The translations under genes were made by a program, and so were the position numbers. Below the pieces are notes generated by a model. That model was not told the DNA's origin. It saw only the letters and a program-made list of their open reading frames with translations, and made no database searches. DNA of 64,000 nucleotides, from NCBI RefSeq assembly GCF_002113125.1, contig NZ_NEJP01000002.1, forward strand, positions 186,001 to 250,000. Reading direction: 5' to 3'. Positions 8,801-17,511 of the stretch are shown in pieces. Position 1 is the stretch's first letter. The number at the start of each line of letters is the position of its first letter. The DNA is from Pseudomonas sp. B20(2017). Lineage in GTDB: Bacteria; Pseudomonadota; Gammaproteobacteria; Pseudomonadales; Pseudomonadaceae.

Positions 8801-9954
8801 CAAGCGCCATCAAGACCTACAAGCAACTCAATGCATCATTGGAGTTTCAAAAGGGAATCTACGCGCGCCTCAAGGTTCGCCTGCCCTACGATCGCTCAAA
8901 AAAGTTCGATACGCTTGAAGTCGGAGCGATCATCGTTCCCGCGAAAGATGACTCCAAGCACTATGTATTCACCCGCCTGAACGCCGGGGATTTTTACGTC
9001 ACCGAACGCTTGCCCGGACAGGCTCTTTCCGATCCTCTGGTTTTACGCAAGGCGCAAACCCTGCCTACAGAACTGACGGAGGAACTGAAGACGGTTTATA
9101 CCGGGTCGCTCAATGCCAACAACACGGCACGGATCCACACGGCTCCAGAGGTTGAGCGCGCCTTGAGAACCATGGATGACATCGCGATTCCGCTCGGCAC
9201 GAATTCCAATCCGCCTGCCGGCATGAAATGGCTGAAAGTGGACACCAGCCCCGGTGAAGCACTGATGTTCGACCACACGACGCGAATGATCGTAGCGAAG
9301 CGCGCCGAAGGTGCCACAACCTGGGTACGGAGCAACGACGCCCCAGAGGCTTTGCGGCAGCGAACGGCGGAAATTTTCGACACTCTGTTTCTGTCACCGA
9401 CGACCACGCCAAACCTTGACAATGCGTCGCTGCGCATCAATGACACAATGCAAAAACTGCAACACCTGCTGAGCCGATTTGACCGTACAGACAATGCTCG
9501 CAACATTGCCTATGCCGAAGTCATCACTGCCAATGGCGTGCGAGAAGTTTACGTGAGTGTTTCCGGCGCTCATGGCACAACCAAACACCTGCCCCTGTTT
9601 CGGCACCTGGGCGGCAATCATGTACGGATCGGCGACACGACGTACGTCAACGTCGACTTCAGCCTGACTGTCGGGAAGACGAACCTGGAGTTGACCGATA
9701 AAGGGCGCCTGGTTGCAGTCCCACTGACCATCAAGAACATCGATACCTACACACCGGCACTGGCTACCCGACCAACCTCCCTGGACAGTGAAAGCAAGCT
9801 GATACGCGTGATTCGCGAGAAATACACCGATCCACTTGAACTGAAATCGGTGGACGTCGCTACCACGATGCCACCCTGCGAATCGTGCTCACTGGTCATG
9901 AAGGAATTTGGTCATAGAGGGGAAGCCGATGCGTTGCAGGTTCTATGGAAATGA
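5821..9954 (+). CDS. Giant DUF6543 (dermonecrotic-toxin-like) protein with C-terminal deaminase-like domain
   Basis: The protein has 1377 residues and no signal peptide. The long N-terminal and central part resembles the DUF6543/dermonecrotic-toxin-type proteins common in pseudomonads, including a typical block around residues 890-960 (IDDIPYRLDG...IPCRARR). A hydrophobic stretch near 693-725 (GGLLLDLASFLFPIGKFI) may insert in membranes. The last 60 residues carry Asp-Ser-Glu (E1324) followed by PPCESC (Cys1353, Cys1356). This is the glutamate plus PCxxC zinc signature of toxin deaminases, most like the BURPS668_1122-type family. The GTG start has GAAGGAG 6 nt upstream. It stops 1 bp before the convergent exporter gene. 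No adjacent immunity or secretion gene is visible. The target nucleotide or nucleic acid is unknown. Confidence 0.72.
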   Translation: MTETITDATETSAVRELRAGQALGLDSDPDIEGFVQPTAKDRKRFNALRRASPGAAPTDTLETYKAKLINAQITATVKSFMSGSLLLIRRLGAEALFPASAEEVRATPSVFLQQILESAPARDLADRLLKALKWYGALPGEQTPASVRNQLLNKAICLYLHAPSSVESQELAGFSWQDPVHWGKSYQTLRDDFARHLLQTKRVATTNESIILAHIYQTRLSKDFQVADVPPDLRYKSSVVWVNFMHGVLLADELGLDRAQPLSFQQLVNLPLERSVNASTEELEKITRLRLSPALDWAVCMGIVQPRAASDYNEEDIKRALAALENHSESLNKAVQSLELRPPERLHMAGQVMSDLFKGYTFERDGRTLLDATPVYSGFKSTPDLKLQGHDFLDIYADGQLDGGRRWTVSMSDGKTRSTTSLRLDDQRNLCAERETEGGGYERDHKSWSGKFLPDINARFETEFTRHLATIRPAYQTLILSLLNTLPLTERRTFETGAINLLGLRQKARNDNRFEHTRARKGFVLQVTNGDDINYYEVIPSAGVIRRRTGLRFSYAGGERTEFPLHASIPGQTYDPEKDLDTSLLLDWSAHLHGISPKERRSFIGFLDSKGKMPAAAATHDSDPTPSRLETLAEFIARKYLYVDEEHLRIQARGETVFDANRAKTEQRLNAFNAIVKGFVPFWGSIEDLLSDDTTKRVMGAGGLLLDLASFLFPIGKFISGTVRLIRAVNTVTRIAVKASLPTFTTLTRKLLTATVSNLNPLSGIPTLLKATVSGVGRRLLGVGRLTIGGVKQLAGHADGYRLVNNLPQTIDPGSWKALTRGDQLASVRGIDDVPVRHTSPTNLKRLHLVDPVTSLPYGPRLFNHRKQLIPGRSSFTTLLPGKLHARAEIPEQASLREMLEIDGRTTLLIDDIPYRLDGDHLRRANLIDEKSMFKSIPCRARRTPSSDVCRTSYVIRTPAPTPAPNSQDTSKGWAPWFGDTIYTPAISSQPLLTSAIKTYKQLNASLEFQKGIYARLKVRLPYDRSKKFDTLEVGAIIVPAKDDSKHYVFTRLNAGDFYVTERLPGQALSDPLVLRKAQTLPTELTEELKTVYTGSLNANNTARIHTAPEVERALRTMDDIAIPLGTNSNPPAGMKWLKVDTSPGEALMFDHTTRMIVAKRAEGATTWVRSNDAPEALRQRTAEIFDTLFLSPTTTPNLDNASLRINDTMQKLQHLLSRFDRTDNARNIAYAEVITANGVREVYVSVSGAHGTTKHLPLFRHLGGNHVRIGDTTYVNVDFSLTVGKTNLELTDKGRLVAVPLTIKNIDTYTPALATRPTSLDSESKLIRVIREKYTDPLELKSVDVATTMPPCESCSLVMKEFGHRGEADALQVLWK

Positions 9955-9955
9955 C

Positions 9956-11773
9956 CTACATCCGCTGCAAATGCCCATACAGCTTGGCGTACAAACCGCC
10001 ATCGGCAATCAGTTGCTGATGGTCGCCGTCCTCCGCTACCTGCCCACCGTCGAACACCAGCACCCGGTCTGCCTGCTTCACCGCTGACAGGCGGTGGGCG
10101 ATGATCAGCGTGGTGCGGCCATTGAGAAACCGCGCCATGGCCTGGTGCAGGTTGTATTCGGTGGCGGCGTCGAGGGCCGAGGTGGCTTCGTCGAGGATCA
10201 CCACTTTCGGTTCGGCGAGGATCATCCGTGCAATCGCCAACCGTTGCCGCTGGCCACCGGACAGCCGCACGCCGGAGCGGCCGACGATGCTGTCCAGCCC
10301 GTCCGGCAAGGCGCGGATGGTGGGCTCGAGCTGGGCGATTTCCAGTGCCTGCCAGCAGGCTTCGTCGCTGCGGGTCCGGCCCATGGTCAAGTTGGCGCGG
10401 ACGGTGTCGTTGAACAGTGCCGGATGTTGCAGCACCACCGCGACGTTTTCCCGAACCGTTTCCAGGCCGATTTCCTGCTGGGTCGATCCACCGAAACGGA
10501 TCGTCCCGGCCAGCGGTGTGTACAGGCCCAGCAGCAATTGCACGAGGGTACTTTTGCCACCGCCGCTGGCGCCAACGATCGCCACTTTCTCGCCGGGGGC
10601 GATGGACAGATTCAACTGATCCAGCACCAGTTCGTCGCCGTAACCGAAGCTCAGACCTTGCACCTGAATCCCGACAGTATCGCGGCCCTTGAACGGGTCG
10701 ACGCCGCCGGGGTATTGCGGCTCGTCGGCGCGGGCCAGCAGTTCGTTGATCCGAGACAACGCACCGCCTGCCGCGTAATAGGCGTATTGCAGATTCAGCA
10801 GTTGTTCGACCGGGCCGATCATGAACCACAGGTAGCTGAACACCGCGAGCATCTGGCCGATCGACAGGTCGGAGAACAACACCGTCAACATGGCCGCCGC
10901 GCGGAAAATGTCGATGCCGAACTGGAACAGCAGACCACTGGCGCGGTTCGAGGCGTCGGTCTTCCACTGCGAGTTGACCGCATAGTTGCGCACTTCCTGA
11001 GCCCGCAGGCCGAGGCGTCCGAGGAAGAAGCCCTGCCGGTTGCCGGCGCGCACTTCCTGGATCGCATCGAGGGTTTCGCTCAGCGCCTGGGTGAAGCGCG
11101 AGGTGCTGTCGTTTTCCAGTTTCTTCAGGTGTTTGACCCGCTTGCCCAACTGGACGGTGGCGTAGATCACCAGCGGGTTGAACAGCAGGATCAGCAGCGC
11201 CAGTTTCCAGTGCATCCACATCAGGATGCTGGCGGTGCCGACCAGGGTCAGCATCGCTACGAGGAAACGGCTGAGGGTTTCGCCGACAAACTTGTCGAGG
11301 GTGTCGAGGTCGGTGACCAGGTGCGTGGTGACCGTGCCGCTGCCCAGGCTTTCGTATTCGCCGAGGGAAATCCGTTTCAGACGCTCGATCAGCCGCACGC
11401 GAATGCGATAAACGATGTCCTTGGCCAACCGCGCAAACAACCGCGCCTGCAACACGCCAAAACACAGGGCGCTACAGCGCAGGGTCAGCGTCACCACCAG
11501 CATCAGGCCGATGTTGCCCGCCGCTTGCTGCCACATCGAAGGCAGCACATGGTTCATGACTTTCAGCGCGGCATCGCCGTGGCCGAGCAGGACTTCGTCC
11601 ACCAGCAAGGGCAGCAGCAACGGAATCGGCACGCTGCACAGCGTCGCCAGTACGGCCACGCCGTTGGCGATCCACAGGGATTTTTTGTGATGGAGTGCCA
11701 GTCGCCGGACTTCAGCCCAGCTCAGCCGGTCGACACGCTTGACGGCTGACGTGTCATCGGCCGGGTCAGACAC
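9956..11773 (-). CDS. ABC exporter, fused permease-ATPase
   Basis: The 605-residue protein is an MsbA/LapB-type half-transporter. Residues 1-330 contain six transmembrane helices (for example SLWIANGVAVLATLCSVPIPLLLPLLV), followed by an ATPase domain with Walker A GASGGGKST (about 402-410), signature LSGGQRQR (about 504) and Walker B VVILDEAT. It probably homodimerises in the inner membrane; the cargo is unknown. A GTG start at 11773 overlaps the end of the dsbA-like gene by 8 bp and is preferred because the protein core (MSDPADDTSAVKRVDRLSW) begins there. The gene next to it, at 5821-9954, is a giant toxin on the opposite strand. A transport link to that toxin is not supported by anything seen. 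Confidence 0.85.
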   Translation of the reverse strand: MSDPADDTSAVKRVDRLSWAEVRRLALHHKKSLWIANGVAVLATLCSVPIPLLLPLLVDEVLLGHGDAALKVMNHVLPSMWQQAAGNIGLMLVVTLTLRCSALCFGVLQARLFARLAKDIVYRIRVRLIERLKRISLGEYESLGSGTVTTHLVTDLDTLDKFVGETLSRFLVAMLTLVGTASILMWMHWKLALLILLFNPLVIYATVQLGKRVKHLKKLENDSTSRFTQALSETLDAIQEVRAGNRQGFFLGRLGLRAQEVRNYAVNSQWKTDASNRASGLLFQFGIDIFRAAAMLTVLFSDLSIGQMLAVFSYLWFMIGPVEQLLNLQYAYYAAGGALSRINELLARADEPQYPGGVDPFKGRDTVGIQVQGLSFGYGDELVLDQLNLSIAPGEKVAIVGASGGGKSTLVQLLLGLYTPLAGTIRFGGSTQQEIGLETVRENVAVVLQHPALFNDTVRANLTMGRTRSDEACWQALEIAQLEPTIRALPDGLDSIVGRSGVRLSGGQRQRLAIARMILAEPKVVILDEATSALDAATEYNLHQAMARFLNGRTTLIIAHRLSAVKQADRVLVFDGGQVAEDGDHQQLIADGGLYAKLYGHLQRM

Positions 11774-12401
11774 AGGCCGCGCGCTCCAGCCATCGACCGA
11801 GCAACGGTGACAATTCACTGAGCGGCTGGTAGCCGTTGGTCAGCAACGCCAGTTGGCCGTTGCGTTCGGCGAGCAGGGTCGGGAATCCGGCGATGCCAAG
11901 ATCCTGAACCCAACTGAAGTCGGCCTGGGTTGCCTTGTGCTGATCGGCATGATCAAACAGGGCAGCAAATTCGATGCGCGGGACGCCGGCTTTCTCTGCC
12001 AGCTCCACCAGAACGCTGGCCTGGGTGACATCGCGACCTTCGGCGTAAAACGCGTGCTGGATCAACCCGACCAGTTTCCACGCACAGTCCGGCGCCAGGC
12101 TGCGCGCAGTGACGATGGCGCGGCAGGCAGGTTCGGTGTCATAGACAAAGCCGTCCGGCAACGCGCCTTCGAATTTGAACGGCTGACCGGTGGCCTCGGT
12201 GACCGCCTGCCAGTGTTCGAGAATGTAGCGCCGGGTGGTCGGCTCCAGCGCCGAACCACTGCCGGTGCGCAATCCGCCGACCACCAGGTGCAGTTCCACC
12301 CCGGCTGCCTGCGCCTGCTCCACCAATGCCTTGGCCACCGGGGCAAATCCCCAGCACCACGAACACATCGGATCCATCACATAGAGCAGGCGTGCAGACA
12401 T
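11766..12401 (-). CDS. DsbA-family thioredoxin-fold protein (CSWC)
   Basis: This 211-residue protein has a CSWC redox motif at residues 13-16, immediately after the first strand, and a cis-proline region GFPTLL near residue 175. It resembles the cytoplasmic DsbA/FrnE-like oxidoreductases, because there is no signal peptide before the motif. It likely acts on protein or small-molecule thiols; the substrate is unknown. GAGG, 7 nt before the ATG, overlaps the end of trhO, which ends only 2 bp upstream, so translation is probably coupled. The 3' end overlaps the GTG of the ABC exporter. The set trhO - dsbA-like - exporter is therefore a tight operon. Confidence 0.82.
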   Translation of the reverse strand: MSARLLYVMDPMCSWCWGFAPVAKALVEQAQAAGVELHLVVGGLRTGSGSALEPTTRRYILEHWQAVTEATGQPFKFEGALPDGFVYDTEPACRAIVTARSLAPDCAWKLVGLIQHAFYAEGRDVTQASVLVELAEKAGVPRIEFAALFDHADQHKATQADFSWVQDLGIAGFPTLLAERNGQLALLTNGYQPLSELSPLLGRWLERAACV

Positions 12402-12403
12402 GA

Positions 12404-13354
12404 TTAAGCCTCGGTGGATGCTTGCTTATCTTGCTTATAGTTGTAGCCGATCGGGTGCGGCATGTTGCGCGCTTTTGCCAGTTCGATCTGCTTCTGGCGG
12501 TCGATGGCGCTACGGCGAGTCTTCTCGCTCAGGGTGTCCCAGCAGTGCGGGCAGCTGATGCCGGCCACGTAATGCTCGGAAGCGCGATCCTCAACGCTGA
12601 CCGGCGTGCGGCAGGCGTGGCACTGATCGTAGTCGCCTTCGCTCAGGTCATGGCGCACGGTCACACGGTTATCAAAGACGAAGCAGTCGCCCTGCCATTT
12701 GGTTTCTTCCTGCGGCACCTCTTCGAGGTACTTCAGGATGCCGCCCTTGAGGTGGTAAACCTCTTCGAAGCCTTCGCCCAGCATGTAGCTCGAGGCTTTT
12801 TCGCAGCGAATGCCGCCGGTGCAGAACATCGCGACCTTCTTGTGCACGGCCGGATCGAAGTGTTCTTTGATGTAGTCGGGGAATTCGCGAAAACTGGTGG
12901 TTTTCGGATCGATGGCGCCTTCGAAGGTGCCGATCGAGACTTCGTAATCGTTGCGGGTGTCGATCAGCAGCACTTCCGGGTCGCTGATCAGCGCGTTCCA
13001 GTCCCGCGGTTCGACATAGGTACCGACCTTCTTGTTCGGGTCGACGCCTTCGACGCCCAGGGTCACGATCTCTTTCTTGAGCTTGACCTTGGTGCGGTAG
13101 AACGGCTGCTCGTCGCAATACGATTCCTTGTGGTCGATATCGACCATGCGCGGATCGTTGCGCAGCCAGGCCAGCAGGCCGTCGATGCCTTCGCGGCTGC
13201 CGGAAACCGTGCCGTTGATGCCTTCTTCGGCGATCAGCAGGGTGCCTTTGATGCCGTTGTCGACCATCGCTTGCAGCAGGGGCTCGCGCAGGTTGACGTA
13301 ATCTTCGAGGGTGACGAACTTGTACAGTGCCGCCACGACAATCGGTTGTGTCAT
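12404..13354 (-). CDS. trhO: tRNA uridine-34 hydroxylase TrhO (rhodanese-domain, YceA family)
   Basis: This 316-residue protein matches the YceA/TrhO family, which hydroxylates uridine 34 of tRNA in an oxygen-dependent reaction leading to 5-hydroxyuridine derivatives such as cmo5U. An N-terminal acylphosphatase-like domain (about 1-100) is followed by a rhodanese domain with the catalytic cysteine in [12 protein letters not shown] (Cys178, second Cys184). A C-terminal zinc-like cluster follows, with CHACRTP and CPHCW. GGAG lies 8 nt before the ATG. A terminator separates it from bolA upstream, so it heads its own operon with the DsbA-like protein and the exporter. Confidence 0.93.
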   Translation of the reverse strand: MTQPIVVAALYKFVTLEDYVNLREPLLQAMVDNGIKGTLLIAEEGINGTVSGSREGIDGLLAWLRNDPRMVDIDHKESYCDEQPFYRTKVKLKKEIVTLGVEGVDPNKKVGTYVEPRDWNALISDPEVLLIDTRNDYEVSIGTFEGAIDPKTTSFREFPDYIKEHFDPAVHKKVAMFCTGGIRCEKASSYMLGEGFEEVYHLKGGILKYLEEVPQEETKWQGDCFVFDNRVTVRHDLSEGDYDQCHACRTPVSVEDRASEHYVAGISCPHCWDTLSEKTRRSAIDRQKQIELAKARNMPHPIGYNYKQDKQASTEA

Positions 13355-13401
13355 GGGTATTTCTCCAGGTGGCTACCCTCGTAAAGGGTGAACCGGATGC
13401 G

Positions 13402-13431
13402 AAAAAAAACGCGCCGGGTAAGCGGCGCGTT
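13402..13431 (-). terminator. Intrinsic terminator downstream of the bolA-family gene
   Basis: Read on the minus strand, AACGCGCCG-CTTAC-CGGCGCGTT is followed by a run of eight Ts. It ends the DUF2059-bolA transcript before trhO. Confidence 0.88.
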
Positions 13432-13471
13432 GCGGATTCTAGCAAAAAACCTCAGTTCATTGCTGCAAGGC

Positions 13472-13771
13472 TCAATGCTTGCTGCCGCCGGCACAGGTCG
13501 GCGACGCCGGAGCGACGCCGGTCTCTGCCCATTCCTGCGGGGTGTAGGTGTGCAGCGCCAACGCATGGAACTCGCCCATCAGCTCGCCGAGCGTGCCGTA
13601 GACTTTCTGGTGGCGCTTGACCCGGTTCAGGCCTTCGAACTGCGCACTGACCACCACTGCCTTGAAGTGGGTCTGCAACCCGCGACTGTGCATGTGGCTT
13701 TCGTCCAGCACTTGCAGATGCTCAGGCTGAAGCAGTGCCAGCGTCGATTCGATGCGTTGTTGCATGGTCAT
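13472..13771 (-). CDS. BolA family protein
   Basis: The 99-residue protein has the BolA class II KH-like fold features: HSRGLQTHFKAVVVSAQFEGLNRVKRHQKVYGTLGELM, with the conserved V-x-R-H-x-x-V-Y segment and invariant His. BolA proteins pair with monothiol glutaredoxins in Fe-S cluster handling and influence cell shape and biofilm genes. The ATG at 13771 is chosen for GGAG 6 nt upstream; ATG at 13765 is an alternative. It begins 12 bp after the DUF2059 gene and ends in its own terminator. A C-terminal extension (TCAGGSKH) has one cysteine. Which BolA paralogue this is cannot be decided here. Confidence 0.9.
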   Translation of the reverse strand: MTMQQRIESTLALLQPEHLQVLDESHMHSRGLQTHFKAVVVSAQFEGLNRVKRHQKVYGTLGELMGEFHALALHTYTPQEWAETGVAPASPTCAGGSKH

Positions 13772-13783
13772 CACGAACTCCGC

Positions 13784-14302
13784 TTACTTCTTCTTGGCCG
13801 GAGCAGCGCCTTTCGGTGCCAGCTCATTGGTCATGTCGTCCAGCAGCTTGTTGACCACCGGTACGGCGCTTTCCAGCTTGGCCTGGGTCATCTGGGCCGA
13901 TTGCTGGGTCAGTTGGGGCATTTTTTCCAGGACTTTCTTGCCCAGTGGCGACTGGTAGAACGCGACCAGGTCTTTGAGCTCGGATTCGCTGAAGTTGCTG
14001 GTGTAGAGCTTGACCATGTCCGGCTTCAGCTTGTTCCAGCCAATGGCCTGGTCCAGAGCGGCGTTGGCCTTGGCCTGGTAGGTATCCAGTACGGCTTTCT
14101 TGGATTCCGGCGCCTTGGTCTGTTCAAAACGCTGGGCGAACATCTGCTGTACCTGCATGTACACCGGAGTGCCCAGCTTGTCAGCGTGTGCCAGAGTCAG
14201 GAAAGCTTCGGCACTGGCGTTGTGGCTGGCGGTATCGGCAAACACCTGGCCGCTGGCGCAAACCAGGGCAACCGCGGTGCAGATGGCACGAAGACGAGTC
14301 AT
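13784..14302 (-). CDS. DUF2059 exported protein
   Basis: This 172-residue protein begins with a Sec signal peptide (MTRLRAICTAVALVCASGQVFA, cleavage about residue 22-23), so it should be periplasmic. The mature part is helical and carries the DUF2059 core (LYTSNFSESELKDLVAFYQSPLGKKVLEKMPQL). It ends in a lysine- and proline-rich tail (APKGAAPAKKK). The function is not known. AAAAGGAAA lies just before the ATG. It is the first gene of an operon with the bolA-family gene, divergent from fumC with a 193-bp gap that must hold both promoters. Confidence 0.88.
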   Translation of the reverse strand: MTRLRAICTAVALVCASGQVFADTASHNASAEAFLTLAHADKLGTPVYMQVQQMFAQRFEQTKAPESKKAVLDTYQAKANAALDQAIGWNKLKPDMVKLYTSNFSESELKDLVAFYQSPLGKKVLEKMPQLTQQSAQMTQAKLESAVPVVNKLLDDMTNELAPKGAAPAKKK

Positions 14303-14495
14303 CGAGTTTCCTTTTCAGCTAGGCGAGGTAAAACCCCAAGGGCGACCATTCTGCGCCTGAATAACGCTGCGGCTCAACCCCCGGCCCTTGCCGCGCTTGA
14401 TTGGCGGGGATTTGCCGGTCAACAATCGAATGGAGGGAACCACCCGGGCCGACACCGGCCTAAACTGCGCAAACAGACCAACAGGAGTGTGCACG

Positions 14496-15890
14496 ATGAG
14501 CCGTATCGAAACCGACAGCCTGGGCCAGATCGAAGTCCCGGACGACGCATACTGGGGCGCTCAGACGCAACGCTCGCTGATCAACTTCGCCATCGGCCAG
14601 GAACGCATGCCATTGCCGGTCCTGCACGCCCTGGCCCTGATCAAGAAAGCCGCGGCCCGGGTCAACGACCGCAACGGCGACCTGCCCGCCGACATCGCCC
14701 GCCTGATCGAACAGGCCGCCGACGAAGTGCTCGACGGTCAGCACGACGACCAGTTCCCGCTGGTGGTCTGGCAGACCGGCAGCGGCACCCAAAGCAACAT
14801 GAACGCCAACGAAGTGATCGCCGGTCGCGCCAACGAACTGGCCGGCAACCCGCGCGGCGGCAAGACGCCAGTGCACCCCAACGATCACGTCAACCGCTCA
14901 CAGAGCTCCAACGACTGCTTCCCCACCGCCATGAGCATCGCCACCGCGCAAGCGGTGCAGACTCAATTGCTGCCGGCCATCGCCGAGCTGTCGGGTGGTC
15001 TGGCCGAGCTGTCGGCGCGGCACATGAAGCTGGTCAAAACCGGTCGCACCCACATGATGGACGCCACGCCGATCACTTTCGGCCAGGAACTCTCCGGCTT
15101 CATAGCGCAGCTGGATTACGCCGAACGGGCGATCCGCGCGGCCCTGCCGGCAGTCTGCGAGCTGGCACAGGGCGGCACCGCTGTCGGCACCGGGCTCAAC
15201 TCGCCCCATGGGTTCGGCGAAGCGATTGCCGCTGAACTGGCGGCGTTGTCCGGTCTGCCGTTCGTCACCGCGCCGAACAAGTTCGCCGCCCTCGCCGGCC
15301 ATGAGCCGCTGACCACGTTGTCCGGTGCCCTGAAAACCCTCGCCGTGGCGCTGATGAAAATCGCTAACGACCTGCGCCTGCTGGGTTCCGGCCCTCGCGC
15401 AGGGTTTGCCGAAGTTCGCCTGCCGGCCAACGAACCAGGCAGTTCGATCATGCCCGGCAAGGTCAACCCGACCCAGTGTGAAGCGTTGTCGATGCTCGCC
15501 TGTCAGGTGCTGGGCAACGACGTGGCAATCGGTTTTGCCGCCAGCCAGGGTCATCTGCAACTGAACGTGTTCAAACCGGTGATCATCCACAACCTGCTGC
15601 AATCGATCCGCCTGCTGGCCGACGGTTGCAGCAACTTCCAGCAGCACTGCATCGCCGGGCTTGAACCGGATGCCGAAGTCATGGCGAAACATCTGGAGCG
15701 CGGGCTGATGCTGGTGACGGCGCTGAACCCGCACATCGGCTACGACAAGTCGGCGGAAATCGCCAAGAAGGCTTACAGCGAAGGCAAGACCCTGCGCGAA
15801 GCGGCGTTGGAATTGGGTTATCTGACCGATGAGGAGTTCGATGCCTGGGTACGGCCGGAAAATATGATTGAGGCCGGTGCCAAGGGCTGA
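14496..15890 (+). CDS. fumC: Class II fumarate hydratase (iron-independent)
   Basis: The 464-residue enzyme interconverts fumarate and L-malate in the TCA cycle. It shows the class II signatures [14 protein letters not shown], the catalytic loop [11 protein letters not shown] at residues 315-325 and [10 protein letters not shown]. These distinguish it from Fe-S class I fumarases. The start ATG at 14496 has CAGGAG 8 nt upstream; the open frame extends further upstream but without support. It is divergent from the DUF2059-bolA operon, an arrangement that from memory resembles fumC2 (PA0854) of P. aeruginosa. A REP pair follows the stop codon. Confidence 0.95.
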   Translation: MSRIETDSLGQIEVPDDAYWGAQTQRSLINFAIGQERMPLPVLHALALIKKAAARVNDRNGDLPADIARLIEQAADEVLDGQHDDQFPLVVWQTGSGTQSNMNANEVIAGRANELAGNPRGGKTPVHPNDHVNRSQSSNDCFPTAMSIATAQAVQTQLLPAIAELSGGLAELSARHMKLVKTGRTHMMDATPITFGQELSGFIAQLDYAERAIRAALPAVCELAQGGTAVGTGLNSPHGFGEAIAAELAALSGLPFVTAPNKFAALAGHEPLTTLSGALKTLAVALMKIANDLRLLGSGPRAGFAEVRLPANEPGSSIMPGKVNPTQCEALSMLACQVLGNDVAIGFAASQGHLQLNVFKPVIIHNLLQSIRLLADGCSNFQQHCIAGLEPDAEVMAKHLERGLMLVTALNPHIGYDKSAEIAKKAYSEGKTLREAALELGYLTDEEFDAWVRPENMIEAGAKG

Positions 15891-15915
15891 GATCTTCAGC
15901 GTCTTTAAGTCAGTC

Positions 15916-15999
15916 TTCGCGAGCAAGCTCGCTCCCACAGCTGACCGCATTCCCCCTGTCAGGAGTGCGGTTTAATGTGGGAGCGAGCTTGCTCGCGAA
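15916..15999. repeat. REP inverted pair A
   Basis: Two 24-bp REP copies, 15916-15939 (minus orientation) and 15976-15999 (plus), flank a 36-bp spacer. The TGTGGG ends face inward. The pair lies between fumC and the convergent EamA transporter gene. Confidence 0.93.
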
Positions 16000-16014
16000 T
16001 GAGGTTGACGCGGT

Positions 16015-16974
16015 TTAACTGGCGGCCATCTTCATCCGCCGGGCCTTGAGCCCGGCAATCAGCGAAGGCCCCAGCGCCACCAGCGCCGACCCAAGCACCA
16101 CCAGCACCGCCCCGCCATACCCCAGCAGATTGATCTGCTCGGCATGCACATACTCGGGCCACACCCCCGCCGCCACGGCCACCGCACCGAACGTCACCAA
16201 CGGCGTGATCGCCAGCGTTGCGCTGACCCGAGAAGCTTCCCAATGCGCCAGCGCCTCGGCAAATGCGCCGTAGGCGATCAGGGTGTTCATGCAACACGCC
16301 AGCAGCAGCCAGCCCTGTAACGGGCTCAGTGACAGTGCCTCAAGCGGATGCACCCAAGGCGTCAGCAACATGGCGCAGAACAGGTAGATCACCATCATCA
16401 CCTGCAGCGAATTCCAAACCGTCAGTAATTGCTTCTGCCCAAGCGCATAGAAGGTCCAGACGGTCGACGCCAACAGCACCAGTAACACACCAGCGGTGTA
16501 ATCAGATAAAGACGTGAGCAACTCCGCCAGACGCTGATTGAAGAACAGCGTGAAGCCGATCAGCAGCACCGCCAGGCCAATGCCCTGGCCGATACTGAAG
16601 CGTTCCTTGAACACGAACAGACTGGCGATCAGCAACATGATCGGCCCCATCTGAACCACCAGTTGCGCGGTGCCTGGGCTGAGCAGGTTCAGGCCCATCA
16701 GATACAACACGTAGTTGCCCACCAGTCCGAGCACGGCCATCAGCACCAACCAACCGCCCTTCGGCCCGAGCACCTTGCGACTCGGCAACCGCCTGGTCGC
16801 CGCCAGATAAATGAACAGACAGCCGCCGGACACCAGCAGACGAAACCAGGTCACCGTGACCGGGTCCATCACCACCAGCACCTGCTTGAGCTTGATCGGC
16901 AGGATTCCCCACAGAAACGCCGTCAACAACGCCAGGAACATGCCGTACACCCAACGACCCGATGAAACGTGCAT
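16015..16974 (-). CDS. EamA/DMT-family transporter
   Basis: The 319-residue inner-membrane protein has ten predicted helices in two EamA repeats (about 10-140 and 155-295). Examples are LLTAFLWGILPIKLKQVL at the start and WLLLACCMNTLIAYGAFAEALAHWEASRVSATLAI in the second repeat. Such drug/metabolite transporters usually export amino acids, metabolites or drugs, but the substrate cannot be read from sequence. It ends 16 bp from REP pair A. Convergent with fumC; the 213-bp gap behind it holds the promoters for this gene and the DUF6316 gene. Confidence 0.88.
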   Translation of the reverse strand: MHVSSGRWVYGMFLALLTAFLWGILPIKLKQVLVVMDPVTVTWFRLLVSGGCLFIYLAATRRLPSRKVLGPKGGWLVLMAVLGLVGNYVLYLMGLNLLSPGTAQLVVQMGPIMLLIASLFVFKERFSIGQGIGLAVLLIGFTLFFNQRLAELLTSLSDYTAGVLLVLLASTVWTFYALGQKQLLTVWNSLQVMMVIYLFCAMLLTPWVHPLEALSLSPLQGWLLLACCMNTLIAYGAFAEALAHWEASRVSATLAITPLVTFGAVAVAAGVWPEYVHAEQINLLGYGGAVLVVLGSALVALGPSLIAGLKARRMKMAAS

Positions 16975-17187
16975 GAGAACCCCAAGCGCCAGAGACAGGA
17001 GCGCTCATTCTAGGCGCGAAGACCGGCCCGACACAGGGACAGTTGCGCTCAAGCCGCAAATGAAACTGTGCAGGTCGCAGCAGAAAGTTGACGATGGGCC
17101 GTTGATCGGCTGGCCGGGCAAGGTAAGTGGTTCAGGCATAAGCTCATTGGATCCAGCCCGGGACATCACTCACCAAGGAGACCCGTC

Positions 17188-17382
17188 ATGTTAGGCATGC
17201 GCGCCCAGGACACCGCCCCCGCCACGCACTTTCGCAGCGACCGCGTGTGCCGGGTCAACGGTGAACTTTATTTCAGCACCCGGGAAAACACCCTCGAAGG
17301 GCCGTTCGACAGCCCCGAGAAAGCCGAGCAGGAAATCCGCGCGTACATCGCTCGGATGCAGTTGCTGGATTCCGGCAGGTAG
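17188..17382 (+). CDS. Small DUF6316-type protein
   Basis: This 64-residue soluble protein (FRSDRVCRVNGELYFSTRENTLEGPFDSPEKAEQEIRAYI) matches the small DUF6316-type proteins found throughout Pseudomonas. The pattern of a short beta-hairpin followed by an amphipathic helix suggests a small domain; its role is unknown. The start is well supported: AAGGAG lies 7 nt before the ATG. It stands alone and is followed within 15 bp by REP pair B. Confidence 0.8.
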   Translation: MLGMRAQDTAPATHFRSDRVCRVNGELYFSTRENTLEGPFDSPEKAEQEIRAYIARMQLLDSGR

Positions 17383-17396
17383 ATCCGGTCGCCCCA

Positions 17397-17479
17397 TTCG
17401 CGAGCAAGCTCGCTCCCACATTCGATCACATTCCTTCAATAAGAATAGGGTCAACTGTGGGAGCGAGCTTGCTCGCGAA
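17397..17479. repeat. REP inverted pair B
   Basis: REP copies at 17397-17420 (minus) and 17456-17479 (plus), with inward-facing TGTGGG ends and a 35-bp spacer. They lie between the DUF6316 gene and the convergent thiolase gene. Confidence 0.93.
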
Positions 17480-17511
17480 AGCTATCGAGAGAGCAAAACA
17501 AATTCCCGGAC

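Noticed and set aside
9956..11773. ABC exporter as dedicated secretion system for the adjacent toxin
   Set aside because: The exporter is in a conserved operon with trhO and a DsbA-like gene, the partner outer-membrane and adaptor genes are absent, and the toxin shows no type I secretion repeats.
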